From: Ammoniphilus sp. CFH 90114
GTDB taxonomy: Bacteria; Bacillota; Bacilli; Aneurinibacillales; RAOX-1
Direction of reading: 5' to 3'
DNA length: 64,000 bases
NCBI RefSeq assembly: GCF_004123195.1
Contig: NZ_SDLI01000007.1
Location: 171,060 to 235,059, forward strand
Shown here: piece by piece, positions 42,993 through 52,470 of the stretch
How positions within the stretch are numbered: the stretch's first letter is position 1
Layout: each line of letters begins with the position of its first letter
The notes under the pieces: model-generated
What the model was told of the DNA's origin: nothing
The model's input: only the letters and a program-made list of their open reading frames with translations
Database searches by the model: none
Translations under genes and position numbers: made by a program

Positions 42993-44606
42993 TTGGATCA
43001 GGTAATACTCTATGATACAACCTTACGAGATGGGACGCAGGGTGAAGGCATTAGTCTATCCGTTGACGATAAATTGAAGATTGCTATCCGATTGGATCAG
43101 TTTGGAGTCCGTTATATTGAGGGAGGATGGCCTGGAAGCAATCCCAAGGACATGGAATTTTTCGAGAAAGCGAAACAGCTTTCTTTAACTCAGGCTAAGA
43201 TTACGGCTTTCGGCAGCACGAGACGTCAAGGGGTGACAGCAGAGCAGGATGAAAATTTGTGCAAGCTTATTGAAAGTGGCGTTTCAGTAGCTACAATCTT
43301 CGGTAAAACATGGGATTTTCATGTCACCCATGCTTTGCAGACAACCTTGGAAGAAAACTTATCCATGATCTATGATTCAGTTAAATTTCTGAAATCAAAG
43401 GGTCTCGAGGTTATCTTTGACGCCGAGCATTTTTTTGATGGATACAAGCATAATTCAGATTACGCTATTGAAGCCCTGAAGAGTGCGGAAGCGGCTGGTG
43501 CAGATTGGCTTGTCTTATGTGATACCAATGGGGGAACATTGCCGCATGAGTTAGAAGAGGTCGTTCGTACGGTAAAACGAGCCGTGACAACCCCTATTGG
43601 AGTGCATTGCCATAATGATTCAGAATGTGCCGTCGCCAATTCTTTGGCTGCTGTACGCGCAGGTGCAAGACAAGTGCAAGGGACGATTAATGGATATGGG
43701 GAACGATGTGGGAATGCCAACCTGATCTCTATCATTCCTAACCTACAACTTAAATTAGGGTACTCCTGTGTAAAGGAAGACCAATTGAAGCAGCTTACGA
43801 ACTTATCGCGTTATGTACATGAGATCGCTAACGTTGTACCGCCTAATACACAGCCGTTTACAGGCGTAAGTGCTTTTGCCCATAAGGGTGGAATGCATGT
43901 CAGCGCTATCCTTAAGTCGCCTGAAACCTACGAGCATCTTCAACCTGAACAGGTAGGAAACCACAGGAGAGTATTAGTATCCGAGTTGTCTGGACAAAGC
44001 AATTTATTATTCAAGGCTCAGGAGCTTAATATTGATTTAAGTAAGTCTGATCCTGCAACGAAGTCTCTCATTCATAAGATCAAGGATAGGGAACATGCTG
44101 GATATCAGTATGAAGGAGCAGATGCTTCTTTTGAATTATTGCTTAAAGAAGGCTTGGGTGAACTATTTGAACCCTTCGCTCTAGAGTCCTTTAAAATATT
44201 AGTGGATAAATCAGCTGATTCAGCCATCCATACAGAAGCCATTGTAAAGATTCGGATCCAGGACGAGTTAGTGCATACGGCAGGAGACGGAAACGGACCT
44301 GTTAATGCATTGGATAACGCGCTGCGTAAGGCATTGGAAGGTTATTATCCAGCAATCAAAAATATGCATCTTGCCGACTATAAGGTGCGGGTTCTCGACG
44401 AAGGTGGAGCTACTGCGGCAAAGGTTCGAGTGCTCATGGAGTCTTCGGATGGTAAGGAGAAATGGAATACTGTCGGGGTTTCAGCCAATATCATCGAAGC
44501 GAGCTGGCAAGCTCTACTGGATAGTATTCGATATTTCCTTCAAGATAAAGAAAGACCAGAGATTGTTGTAAAAGAAGAAGAGCGGGTGGGTATTGTAAAC
44601 CATTAG
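42993..44606 (+). CDS. cimA: (R)-citramalate synthase
   Basis: 537 residues from a TTG start with CAGGAGGGAA upstream. ILYDTTLRDGTQGEGISLSVDDKLKIA is the DRE-TIM opening, with YIEGGWPGSNPKD as the citramalate-synthase variant rather than the isopropylmalate pattern. HCHNDSECAVANSL holds the metal His ligands. VNALDNALRKALE and the C-terminal LeuA-dimer-like allosteric domain follow. It condenses pyruvate and acetyl-CoA, allowing isoleucine synthesis without threonine. leuCD/leuB are not here; ilvD is 16 kb away. It is transcribed alone, ending in a strong terminator. Confidence 0.95.
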   Translation: MDQVILYDTTLRDGTQGEGISLSVDDKLKIAIRLDQFGVRYIEGGWPGSNPKDMEFFEKAKQLSLTQAKITAFGSTRRQGVTAEQDENLCKLIESGVSVATIFGKTWDFHVTHALQTTLEENLSMIYDSVKFLKSKGLEVIFDAEHFFDGYKHNSDYAIEALKSAEAAGADWLVLCDTNGGTLPHELEEVVRTVKRAVTTPIGVHCHNDSECAVANSLAAVRAGARQVQGTINGYGERCGNANLISIIPNLQLKLGYSCVKEDQLKQLTNLSRYVHEIANVVPPNTQPFTGVSAFAHKGGMHVSAILKSPETYEHLQPEQVGNHRRVLVSELSGQSNLLFKAQELNIDLSKSDPATKSLIHKIKDREHAGYQYEGADASFELLLKEGLGELFEPFALESFKILVDKSADSAIHTEAIVKIRIQDELVHTAGDGNGPVNALDNALRKALEGYYPAIKNMHLADYKVRVLDEGGATAAKVRVLMESSDGKEKWNTVGVSANIIEASWQALLDSIRYFLQDKERPEIVVKEEERVGIVNH

Positions 44607-44608
44607 TA

Positions 44609-44645
44609 AAAAAGCCGTTGCGCCATATAGGTGCAGCGGCTTTTC
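44609..44645 (+). terminator. Terminator of cimA
   Basis: AAAAGCCGTTGCGCC pairs with GGTGCAGCGGCTTTT (two wobbles). Confidence 0.92.
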
Positions 44646-44760
44646 ATTGTTTTTCTTTAGTAAAATAGGGCAAGTATAATAAGAGTGAAGAGGTAATCCT
44701 TGCCTAGCAGGAAAATTGCGGTACAATAAGGTGGGCACACCAATTGAAAGGAGCTAATCC

Positions 44761-46167
44761 ATGAAAGGATTTGCAAAGTTCGGATTAAAACGAGAAATAC
44801 TAGAGGGCATTTCTGACCTCTATTTCACAGAACCGACTCCCATTCAGGAGCGAGCGATTCCCCTTGCCTTAGAAGGCAAGGATCTTATTGGTCAAGCGCA
44901 GACTGGGACTGGGAAGACAGCAGCATTTGTTATCCCTATGCTTCAGAAGCTACAAGAAAACAGTCATGATATACAAGGTCTCATCCTTACGCCTACTCGA
45001 GAATTAGCCATTCAAATTGCTGAAGATGTAGCTGATTTAGCTAAGCACTTGGAGGTGAATGTCCTTTGCCTGCATGGGGGAAGAGATATTCAGGCGCAGA
45101 TTAATAAGTTACAAGACAGAGTACATATCGTTGTCGGAACCCCTGGACGGATCCTGGATCACTTGAGAAGGGGCACGTTGCATTTTGGAAGGATCAAGAT
45201 GCTTGTCCTAGATGAAGCAGATAAAATGCTTGAAATGGGATTTCAGGAAGACGTGGAGACCATCATCCAACAAACACCTGAGAAGAAGCAAACTCTTTTA
45301 TTTTCCGCTACGATGCCGGACCGAGTGCGACTGCTTGCTCACCGTTTTATGTTCCAGCCACCACACATTAAAGTGGAGATGAAACAAGCTACAGCGGAAA
45401 AAACAAAACAATATTATTATGTGGTGAACCAGAGTGAGAAAGTGGAAGCTCTTCAATCTTTATTAAAAGACCTGAATCCATATTTAGCCATTATTTTTGT
45501 GAATACTCAGGACCGTGTTGAGTTTATTACCGAGCAGCTGCAACAAGCCGGTTATGAGGCGGCAGCTTTGCATGGCGGATTATCTCAAAATAAAAGAGAA
45601 CAGCTGATGGAGAACTTCCGTAAGGTTAAATTCCAATATATGGTATGTACAGACATTGCAGCACGTGGCGTGGATGTTGAAGGTGTTACCCATGTATTTA
45701 ATTTCGACTTGCCATCTGATCCCGAAAGCTATATCCACCGTGTAGGGCGAACAGGCAGAGCAGGACAGGAAGGAACAGCGATTACCTTTGTATCTCCTCG
45801 TCAAAAGTCGATTATGAAAAAGATTGAAACTTCGATTAAGCAAAAGATTGAAGAACGTTTGCTTAGTGGAACAAAAGGCTTTGCAGAAATCCCAGGAAAA
45901 GAAAGAAGAAAGCCAAGGCCAGAAAATAAACGAACAGGACGAACTCCTAAGGATCATTTACCAAAAGAAAAGCATCCGGAAAAAGCAGAGAATCAAACAA
46001 GGCCAGCTCAGGATAAGAAAAAGGTGAAGCCGGGTTATAAGAAAAAAGCCGTCCTTGAGAAGCAACGTCAAGAAAGTCAGGAGAAACGCAAACGAATTCA
46101 GCAATCGATTAATGAACAGATTAAGAAGAAGAAGCGAAAAGAAGCAAGAGAAGTGCGAGAGAGATAA
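44761..46167 (+). CDS. DEAD-box RNA helicase with basic C-terminal tail
   Basis: 468 residues. Q motif and FTEPTPIQERAIP; Walker A AQTGTGKTAAFV; Ia PTRELAIQ; Ib TPGR; DEAD in VLDEADKMLEMGF; SAT; IVa to VI with DIAARGVDVEGV and HRVGRTGRAGQEG. The tail from about 370 is Lys/Arg/Glu-rich and low complexity (KKKRKEAREV at the end), probably an RNA-binding extension. It is like CshA/CshB-type helicases for ribosome assembly and mRNA decay. AAAGGAG precedes the ATG. Monocistronic. Confidence 0.95.
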   Translation: MKGFAKFGLKREILEGISDLYFTEPTPIQERAIPLALEGKDLIGQAQTGTGKTAAFVIPMLQKLQENSHDIQGLILTPTRELAIQIAEDVADLAKHLEVNVLCLHGGRDIQAQINKLQDRVHIVVGTPGRILDHLRRGTLHFGRIKMLVLDEADKMLEMGFQEDVETIIQQTPEKKQTLLFSATMPDRVRLLAHRFMFQPPHIKVEMKQATAEKTKQYYYVVNQSEKVEALQSLLKDLNPYLAIIFVNTQDRVEFITEQLQQAGYEAAALHGGLSQNKREQLMENFRKVKFQYMVCTDIAARGVDVEGVTHVFNFDLPSDPESYIHRVGRTGRAGQEGTAITFVSPRQKSIMKKIETSIKQKIEERLLSGTKGFAEIPGKERRKPRPENKRTGRTPKDHLPKEKHPEKAENQTRPAQDKKKVKPGYKKKAVLEKQRQESQEKRKRIQQSINEQIKKKKRKEAREVRER

Positions 46168-46185
46168 AAGAAAAATACGCATAGA

Positions 46186-46225
46186 AAAGACCCATCAAAG
46201 TTATAGTCCTTGATGGGTTTTTATT
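46186..46225. terminator. Bidirectional terminator
   Basis: ACCCATCAA and TTGATGGGT around an 11-base loop, with T residues to the right and A residues to the left. Confidence 0.85.
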
Positions 46226-46249
46226 TTATGTGCTGAAAATATTACTCTA

Positions 46250-47623
46250 CTATACCCATCTTAAACCCTTGGGATAGTGGTTTTTCAATTGTCCATTTGA
46301 GATTTTACCCCATCCAATAGGAAATTCCTCTACACAAACCAATGTCCAACCCTTCTGTTCCGTATAGATCATAATGGATTCTCCTCTCAGATATCTTAGA
46401 AGATCCATGTCTGTTGGGTGAAAAGTATGGGTTAGGCGAGCTTGTTCTTTCTGTAAACCAAGAGCCAGTGCGTGGCTAGGTTCAAATCTCCCTTTCTTCA
46501 CGGTTCCTAGGTGCCAACCGGGGCGAACCACTTTAAGCTTATCAATGGAAGGCATCCCTAGAGGATGGAGATAAAGCTGCTCTCCAAACTGTAGAAACCC
46601 GTCATGTTGAACGATTTCACTTGTTAGATAGCTTGTCTGGAACTCTTCGAAAGACTTAATTGCCTGTTTGTCGACCTTAGGTTGACGTATCTTACCGGGC
46701 ATGTGTTCCTGGCCTTCAGCCTTACGGAGACGAGCAACATAGTGTCCCTCTCCTCTTAGTCGATGTGGCCACAAGCGTAAGGTTTTACCTAACTCTTCGG
46801 GTCCTTCTCCCCAATCGGATCGTCCTTCAACCATTCCATGATGCGGGGGCAATTGTTCCAGCACAAAGGAAGGATGTTTCTCCAGAAATTGTACCATCTT
46901 TTTTTCGTTTTCTTCGGGTGAAAAGGTACAAGTTGAATAAACCATTACTCCTCCGGGCTTTAACATCAACGCGGCGGCATCCAAGATCTCTTCCTGCATG
47001 AAAGCGCAATGTGCGACTTTTTCATTGGACCAATCATCGCAAGCTTCCTCTAGCTTGCGAAACATTCCTTCTCCTGAACAAGGGGCATCCACAAGAATTC
47101 GATCAAAAAAAGTGGGGAAGCGCGCGGCCAAACGTTCGGGAGTTTCGTTGGTGACTAATGCATTTTTAATTCCACACCGTTCGATATTTTCGGATAGGGC
47201 CTTCGAGCGACTCGGGTGAATTTCGTTGCTAACTAAAAATCCGTTCCCTTGTAAATAGGCTGCAATCTGCGTAGATTTTCCTCCAGGAGCCGCGCACAAG
47301 TCAAGGATATTCTCCCCAGGTACAGGTTGAAGAAATTCAACTACAGACATGGCACTAGGTTCCTGAATATAGTAGACACCTGCGGCATGGTAGGGATGTT
47401 TTCCCGGTCGATCCTGTTCCGAATAATAAAAGCCCGTAGGACACCAAGGAACAGGTTCTAAAGAAAACGGAGACCTCCTAAGAAATTCTTCTACCTGTGT
47501 CTTTAATGTATTGATGCGCAGCCCTTGGTGGGCAGGTTGGTTGTAAGACTCTATAAACGAATCAAACTCATCAATAAGTAAACTTTTCATTCTCTTTTCA
47601 AATTCTATTGGTATACGTTTCAT
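46250..47623 (-). CDS. RsmF-like rRNA (cytosine-5) methyltransferase
   Basis: 457 residues. NSUN-type SAM-dependent RNA m5C methyltransferase: ILDLCAAPGGKSTQIAAYL is motif I, VDAPCSGEGMF is motif IV with its Cys, and YSTCTFSPEENE is motif VI with the catalytic Cys. The last 150 residues resemble the RsmF C-terminal PUA-like domains. It probably methylates 16S or 23S rRNA. The ATG has a weak site. Monocistronic. Confidence 0.92.
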   Translation of the reverse strand: MKRIPIEFEKRMKSLLIDEFDSFIESYNQPAHQGLRINTLKTQVEEFLRRSPFSLEPVPWCPTGFYYSEQDRPGKHPYHAAGVYYIQEPSAMSVVEFLQPVPGENILDLCAAPGGKSTQIAAYLQGNGFLVSNEIHPSRSKALSENIERCGIKNALVTNETPERLAARFPTFFDRILVDAPCSGEGMFRKLEEACDDWSNEKVAHCAFMQEEILDAAALMLKPGGVMVYSTCTFSPEENEKKMVQFLEKHPSFVLEQLPPHHGMVEGRSDWGEGPEELGKTLRLWPHRLRGEGHYVARLRKAEGQEHMPGKIRQPKVDKQAIKSFEEFQTSYLTSEIVQHDGFLQFGEQLYLHPLGMPSIDKLKVVRPGWHLGTVKKGRFEPSHALALGLQKEQARLTHTFHPTDMDLLRYLRGESIMIYTEQKGWTLVCVEEFPIGWGKISNGQLKNHYPKGLRWV

Positions 47624-47822
47624 GATTTCACCTCTGACAAACTAATGCCATTATTTTACCCTTGAAAGTTATAGGATAGAAGCTCAAAATTAAAATTGGT
47701 ATACTCTAGGCACAGCTGATAAAATGAGTTTATCTGTTGTGTCAAGGTTATATCGAAAGGAAATTAATAATAAAAGTAGAATTACTATAATATGCCATTG
47801 CAAGAGAAGGTGGGTGACAAAC

Positions 47823-48590
47823 GTGGAGCTGATGTCTCGAGTCGAGAGACACAAGGTAAGCCAGAGCAAACTACCGACGGTATTGATATCTCTGGGTACA
47901 AGCGTATTATTTTTAGCTATGATTTATTTCATGCTTGTATATGTCCAGATTCCTGATTCGTTAGCGTTCAGGCAGACCTTACAGATCAGTTTGTTTTTTA
48001 GCAGTATCTTATTTTTGGGTTTATACTTACTAGCGTTTATCTTTGTTTCCACCAAAAAGTTTAACCAAACGGAAGAAAAGGTTGCAAGAGTTAATCTGTA
48101 TATTGTCATCCTTTGGGTACTTTCTCTTTTATATCATTTCATACTTTGGTTGGCTCATGATACCGTCATTATTCCTTATTATTATTACGGTGGCCTTGCT
48201 TTAACTTGGGGAGTTCTCTTGCTTACCCTTGTCCACTTTTTCGCCTACTTCTCTTTTGTCAGAAGAGACATAAGAGCGCAAGCAAAGGCTAATGATCTAG
48301 GGAATCGTCGTCATGCCTATGAGATGTTGAAGCGAATCTTTTACATGTACCAGATCATTCATGAACTTATGAACAAAGATGCAGAAGTCAAACACATGAT
48401 GAAGTGGAACCATTTTGATGAGAAGCTAGAACAGATGTTTCTTGAAGTAGAGCCCTACATCCACACGCTCTCCTTTAACAGGGAGGACTTAGAGCATATT
48501 CTAGGAATTAAGGCATGGATGGACAACCTTCTCATGATTATTGAACAGCATCCATTACATCATGATCTGTACAAAAAAATCAATATGTAA
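47823..48590 (+). CDS. Membrane protein with soluble helical C-terminus, unknown function
   Basis: 255 residues from the GTG at 47823, following AAGGTGGGTGAC; GTG 47814 and ATG 47832 are alternatives. Four membrane segments lie in the first about 155 residues (including [39 protein letters not shown] and [19 protein letters not shown]). The last 100 residues are helical and charged, with [25 protein letters not shown]. No family is recognised. The threonine aldolase gene begins 10 bp later and is probably cotranscribed. Confidence 0.7.
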   Translation: MELMSRVERHKVSQSKLPTVLISLGTSVLFLAMIYFMLVYVQIPDSLAFRQTLQISLFFSSILFLGLYLLAFIFVSTKKFNQTEEKVARVNLYIVILWVLSLLYHFILWLAHDTVIIPYYYYGGLALTWGVLLLTLVHFFAYFSFVRRDIRAQAKANDLGNRRHAYEMLKRIFYMYQIIHELMNKDAEVKHMMKWNHFDEKLEQMFLEVEPYIHTLSFNREDLEHILGIKAWMDNLLMIIEQHPLHHDLYKKINM

Positions 48591-48600
48591 GGAGAAAAAA

Positions 48601-49626
48601 ATGGACTTTCGCAGCGATACTGTAACCAAACCAACCGAAGAAATGAGACGAGCGATGGCTGAAGCTGTTGTTGGCGATGATGTGTATGGGGAAGATCCTA
48701 CCGTTAACCGTCTTGAGGCTATTGCGGCCGAAATTCTTGGGAAGCAAGATGCTCTATTTGTAACGAGTGGTACACAAGGAAATCAAGTTGCGGTACTCAC
48801 TCATTGCCGACCAGGCGATGAAGTCATTCTTGAGGCAGAATCTCATATCTTTCTGTACGAAGGTGGAGCCTCTTCCGCACTAGCAGGGGTTCAAACGAGA
48901 CCTATAGCCGGTAATCGTGGTGCGATGGATCCTATGGCTGTGAAGAAAGCGATACGTGGCGAAGATATCCATTATCCTTACAGCGGGTTGATTTGTCTAG
49001 AGAATACTCATAACAAATCAGGCGGAAAGATTGTTCCCATTGAAAATATGAAGGCTATCTATGAGTATGCTAGTGAAAAAGGAGTGCCTGTACATCTTGA
49101 CGGTGCTCGTTTATTTAACGCCGCGGTTGCTGCAGGAAGGCCTGTAACTGATTTTACCCAGTATGTAGATACGGTTCAGATATGCCTATCGAAAGGACTA
49201 TCAGCGCCCATTGGTTCCATCTTAGCGGGAAGTAAATCATTTATCAAAGAAGCAAGAAAGTGGAGAAAACGATTAGGTGGAGGCTTAAGGCAGGTTGGTG
49301 TTATTGCGGCACCAGGGATCATTGCGATTCAAGAGATGGTAGGTCGATTAGCAGAAGACCACGCCCATGCTCGTATGCTTGCTGAGGGTTTGAGCGCGAT
49401 TGAAGGGCTTTATGTTGATGTTCAAGGCGTTGACACGAATATTATTCTCTGTGATATTAAGGGAACTGGGCTTTCGAATGAGGAATTCCTTGATCGTTTA
49501 AGACAGGCAGGGGTATTAGCTGGTCCATTCGATGATGGCGTAATCCGTTTTGTCACTCATCGTGAAATTACGGGAGAGCATGTACAACAAGCTTTAGTGA
49601 ACATCAGTAAAGCTTTGAAATCATAA
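48601..49626 (+). CDS. ltaE: Low-specificity L-threonine aldolase
   Basis: 341 residues from the ATG at 48601, behind [41 protein letters not shown] and [12 protein letters not shown] are the standard opening blocks. [13 protein letters not shown] has the cofactor Asp, and Lys198 in [12 protein letters not shown] is the expected PLP lysine. It cleaves threonine or allo-threonine to glycine and acetaldehyde. Strong terminator follows. Confidence 0.95.
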   Translation: MDFRSDTVTKPTEEMRRAMAEAVVGDDVYGEDPTVNRLEAIAAEILGKQDALFVTSGTQGNQVAVLTHCRPGDEVILEAESHIFLYEGGASSALAGVQTRPIAGNRGAMDPMAVKKAIRGEDIHYPYSGLICLENTHNKSGGKIVPIENMKAIYEYASEKGVPVHLDGARLFNAAVAAGRPVTDFTQYVDTVQICLSKGLSAPIGSILAGSKSFIKEARKWRKRLGGGLRQVGVIAAPGIIAIQEMVGRLAEDHAHARMLAEGLSAIEGLYVDVQGVDTNIILCDIKGTGLSNEEFLDRLRQAGVLAGPFDDGVIRFVTHREITGEHVQQALVNISKALKS

Positions 49627-49678
49627 GGTTGTCCCTAAGGGCGGTCTTACCGACCTTTAGGGACAACCTCTCTTTCTT
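49627..49678 (+). terminator. Terminator of ltaE
   Basis: GGTTGTCCCTAA and TTAGGGACAACC are perfect 12-bp arms, with inner GG/CC pairing, followed by a T/C-rich tract. Confidence 0.9.
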
Positions 49679-49861
49679 AAGCGGAGAATTTCCGCTTATT
49701 TTAATAAAAGGTAGAAAAAGCGGCCAATTAGGCGGAGAAATCTCCGTTATTTGTTTATTTTGCACTATTTTAAGCGGTCTCAACCCAATTAGGCGGAGTA
49801 TCTCCGCTTATTTCGCCTTAATTTGTCCACTTTGCTAAAATAGCGGAAAAATTACCGCTTA
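49679..49861. repeat. Array of four AGCGGA...TCCGCTTATTT hairpin units
   Basis: Units begin at about 49679, 49731, 49792 and 49841. Each has the form (A)GCGGA(GAAAT or similar)TCCGC/GTTATT(T); the last overlaps the stop codon of the methyltransferase gene. They are about 22 bp each, separated by 30-40 bp of AT-rich DNA. Related units occur at 34966 and 40502. This fills the gap between ltaE and the methyltransferase gene. Confidence 0.8.
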
Positions 49862-50545
49862 TGTCGGTTGCTTCTCAACAATGAAGAGCCACATGAACGT
49901 CAGTGCTTGTTTTAATTCTAAAGATAATGAGCCCAGTTGACCTTCTTGAACTCCTTTTTTATAGACTCCTTCTTGATCTAAGATCCGAAATCCATTCTCC
50001 TCCAATAATCTGGCACACTCCCAAGGCATCATCGTATTGCAAATGACCTCTTCTCCGTAGAGACGCTTGTAACTATGCTGACGTGGTGCTGCGGTTGGGC
50101 CTAGAATTCCTAAACAGAGCCGCCCGCCGGGTTTTAGGACGCGTTTGAGTTCTCTTAAGCCGGTGAGGGGAGACTGAATCCATTCCAGACAGTTAATCGA
50201 AAGAACACCGTCAAAGGAATCGTCTTGAAAGGGAAGGCTTACAACATCGGCTTGGATAAATTGGATAGGAAGATGACCTTGTTGTGATTTAGCCTCCTCT
50301 ATCATGTCTTTTGATATATCTATCCCGATCATGTGATAGCCAAGTCGAGCCATCTTCCTAGTACCATATCCATCTCCGCATCCGGCATCAAGGATTGTGC
50401 CAGAATCTAATGACAAGTGCTTAATAAATAGAGGAATGATTTTTATTCGGCTGCCTTCTTCCCACATCTCCTTGCTGTTTTGCTGCCAATGTTTTGACAT
50501 TCGATTCCACTGCGAAGCAGACTCCCCATGCCAGTCAAAGCTCAT
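49859..50545 (-). CDS. Class I SAM-dependent methyltransferase
   Basis: 228 residues. GTILDAGCGDGYGTRKMARLGYHMIGIDIS is motif I and the acidic end of strand 2. FIQADVVSLPFQDDSFDGVLSINCLEW covers motifs II-III, and LKRVLKPGGRLCLGILG motif post-III. It is of the Methyltransf_11 (UbiE/COQ5-like) type. The substrate is unknown. It ends 23 bp after the sigma-54 activator and is on the same strand as it, so the two form an operon with the activator first. Confidence 0.85.
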   Translation of the reverse strand: MSFDWHGESASQWNRMSKHWQQNSKEMWEEGSRIKIIPLFIKHLSLDSGTILDAGCGDGYGTRKMARLGYHMIGIDISKDMIEEAKSQQGHLPIQFIQADVVSLPFQDDSFDGVLSINCLEWIQSPLTGLRELKRVLKPGGRLCLGILGPTAAPRQHSYKRLYGEEVICNTMMPWECARLLEENGFRILDQEGVYKKGVQEGQLGSLSLELKQALTFMWLFIVEKQPT

Positions 50546-50568
50546 CCGATATTCATCCCCCTCATCCG

Positions 50569-52278
50569 TTAGATTAAGTCATATTCTTTCATTTTGTTAT
50601 ACAAAGTTCCTCTTGAGATGCCAAGGAGCTTCGCTGCCGCACTTTTGTTTCCATACGTTTTCCTTAGCGCCTCTTCTATAATGGCCACTTCTTCCTGATG
50701 AGAGACACGAGCTTTCAACATGATGTCACCAGGAGGATCTTCTTCTATCTTATTTCCCATATCAATAGAAGGAGTCAAGTTCTTCGGCAGATGTTCTACC
50801 GTGATCATGTCTTCTTCAGCCAAAATAACACAACGCTCCATCACGTTCCGTAATTCTTTAATATTTCCTGGCCAATGATAGCTCATCAGCACGGACATCA
50901 CCACAGGATCCAGTTTTAGCATCGGTTTTTCATGTTGTTGGGTGAGGTCGCGTAATAACCGATGGACTAGCTCAGGTAGATCTTCAACACGATGTCGAAG
51001 TGATGGGATCTCAATAGGGAGGACGCTGATTTGATAGTATAATTCTCTTAAGAATTGTCCTTGTTCAACTAGTGTCATGAGATCCTGGTCAGATGAGGCC
51101 ATGATGCGCACGTTAACTTGAATGGGTTCAGTGCCCCCAGTTCGAACGAAACTCTGCTGTTGGAGGAATTCAAGAAGCTTTCCCTGCGTTTCTAACTCCA
51201 TTGTATGAATGTCCTCAATAAATAAGGAACCGTTGGCGGCAAGTTCAAGCTTCCCTGGCTTTCCTAGGGTTTCATTGCCAGTGAAGGCACCTCCTTGGTA
51301 ACCAAAGAGCTCAGCCTCTAATAATGCGGGAGGGACAGCTTGACAATGAACAGCAATAATAGGCTCGTTCTTCCGGTGACCGGCAAAGTGGATGGCCCAA
51401 GCCAACCTTTCTTTCCCAGTACCAGGCTCTCCAATTAATAAGACTGGCGTGCGGGTCTTTGAAACCTTTTTCGCAAGCTGAATAGCCTGCTTCATAGCAT
51501 GTCCCCTAGCTATAAATAAAGAGAATGGATCTTCTTCTTTCTCCATTTTTACAGGATGGGAGGAATACAATTCTTCGTTAAGTTGAACAATGCGGGTAAT
51601 ATCTTGCTCGGTTGCAATGCCGCCGATGACCTGATTGTTCTCAAGAATAGGAGAAGCGTTGATCAATACATGTGTATCAGGCGTGGGTTGATGGTAAATT
51701 TGCCGAACAGGTCGACCAACATCTAGGATCCGCAATAACATAATAGATTCCTGTTGGAAGTGTTCACCAATCTTTCGATGGAGGATATCCTCTTTTCGAA
51801 TACCATAAGTAAGCTCCGCTGAACTGTTCCAGCAGATTACTTCGCCATCCCGGTCTACGGCTGTTACGGCATCGTTTACCGTCTCCGAAAGCGCCGTAAA
51901 ATAGGCTTCGAGTTGCCTGTTTTCTTTCAGTAAAAAGGTGATAAAACATTCTGCAGAAACTACGCCTTTGACGTTTTCCTGATGATCTATTACGATGATA
52001 GGTCTTTTCCAATTGATCTCTGTGGAGTAGATCTCTTCTATCAAACAAGATGTTGAAGGTAACCATTGTTGTTGGAGAAGCCAATCCTGAATCGTCAGCT
52101 CATGAAAACCGTGTTGGGCGATTGACTCCCACTCATTAGCTGAAATAATGTACGATAATTCGTTCTGCACAATGGCGTATTGAGCCTCTAGAAATAGGTT
52201 GTGTAAGGTGTTTAATGGAGCCGAGGGCTCTATATTGATGAAAGATGTGTTAGCGGAAAGATGTTCAACTTTGAACAT
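50569..52278 (-). CDS. Sigma-54-dependent transcriptional activator with atypical motifs
   Basis: 569 residues from the ATG at 52278 (GAGAGGGATCAC upstream). An N-terminal region of about 110 residues looks CBS-like; a PAS domain covers about 115-230 (VTAVDRDGEVICWNSSAELTYG). The AAA+ domain (about 250-490) has Walker A LIGEPGTGKERLA. The GAFTGA loop reads GAFTGN, and Walker B reads LFIEDI rather than the usual LFLDEI. R-finger region GNIKELRNVMERCV is present. The C-terminal Fis-type helix-turn-helix is KSAAAKLLGISRGTLYNKMKEYDLI. It would activate sigma-54 promoters in response to a PAS or CBS ligand. No -24/-12 promoter was found in its vicinity. The start is 83 residues into a plausible but site-less longer frame. 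Confidence 0.85.
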   Translation of the reverse strand: MFKVEHLSANTSFINIEPSAPLNTLHNLFLEAQYAIVQNELSYIISANEWESIAQHGFHELTIQDWLLQQQWLPSTSCLIEEIYSTEINWKRPIIVIDHQENVKGVVSAECFITFLLKENRQLEAYFTALSETVNDAVTAVDRDGEVICWNSSAELTYGIRKEDILHRKIGEHFQQESIMLLRILDVGRPVRQIYHQPTPDTHVLINASPILENNQVIGGIATEQDITRIVQLNEELYSSHPVKMEKEEDPFSLFIARGHAMKQAIQLAKKVSKTRTPVLLIGEPGTGKERLAWAIHFAGHRKNEPIIAVHCQAVPPALLEAELFGYQGGAFTGNETLGKPGKLELAANGSLFIEDIHTMELETQGKLLEFLQQQSFVRTGGTEPIQVNVRIMASSDQDLMTLVEQGQFLRELYYQISVLPIEIPSLRHRVEDLPELVHRLLRDLTQQHEKPMLKLDPVVMSVLMSYHWPGNIKELRNVMERCVILAEEDMITVEHLPKNLTPSIDMGNKIEEDPPGDIMLKARVSHQEEVAIIEEALRKTYGNKSAAAKLLGISRGTLYNKMKEYDLI

Positions 52279-52470
52279 AATGTGATCCCTCTCGGAAAAT
52301 TTTCTTGCAGTTTTAATGTACCATGTACAAGTATTTAAAACCAAATATATTTGCTTAACACTTCTGTTTATAAGGAATTGTAAAAGCATGTTATTCTGCA
52401 GGCAGGTTTTTTTGGGAAGACAAGGGAATACAATAGAGAGAATATCTAATGGTAAAGGTGTGTCAAACTT

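Noticed and set aside
50440..52400. Sigma-54 (-24/-12) promoter next to the activator
   Set aside because: TGGTAC...TGCA near 52320 has the wrong spacing (12 bases between GG and GC rather than 10).
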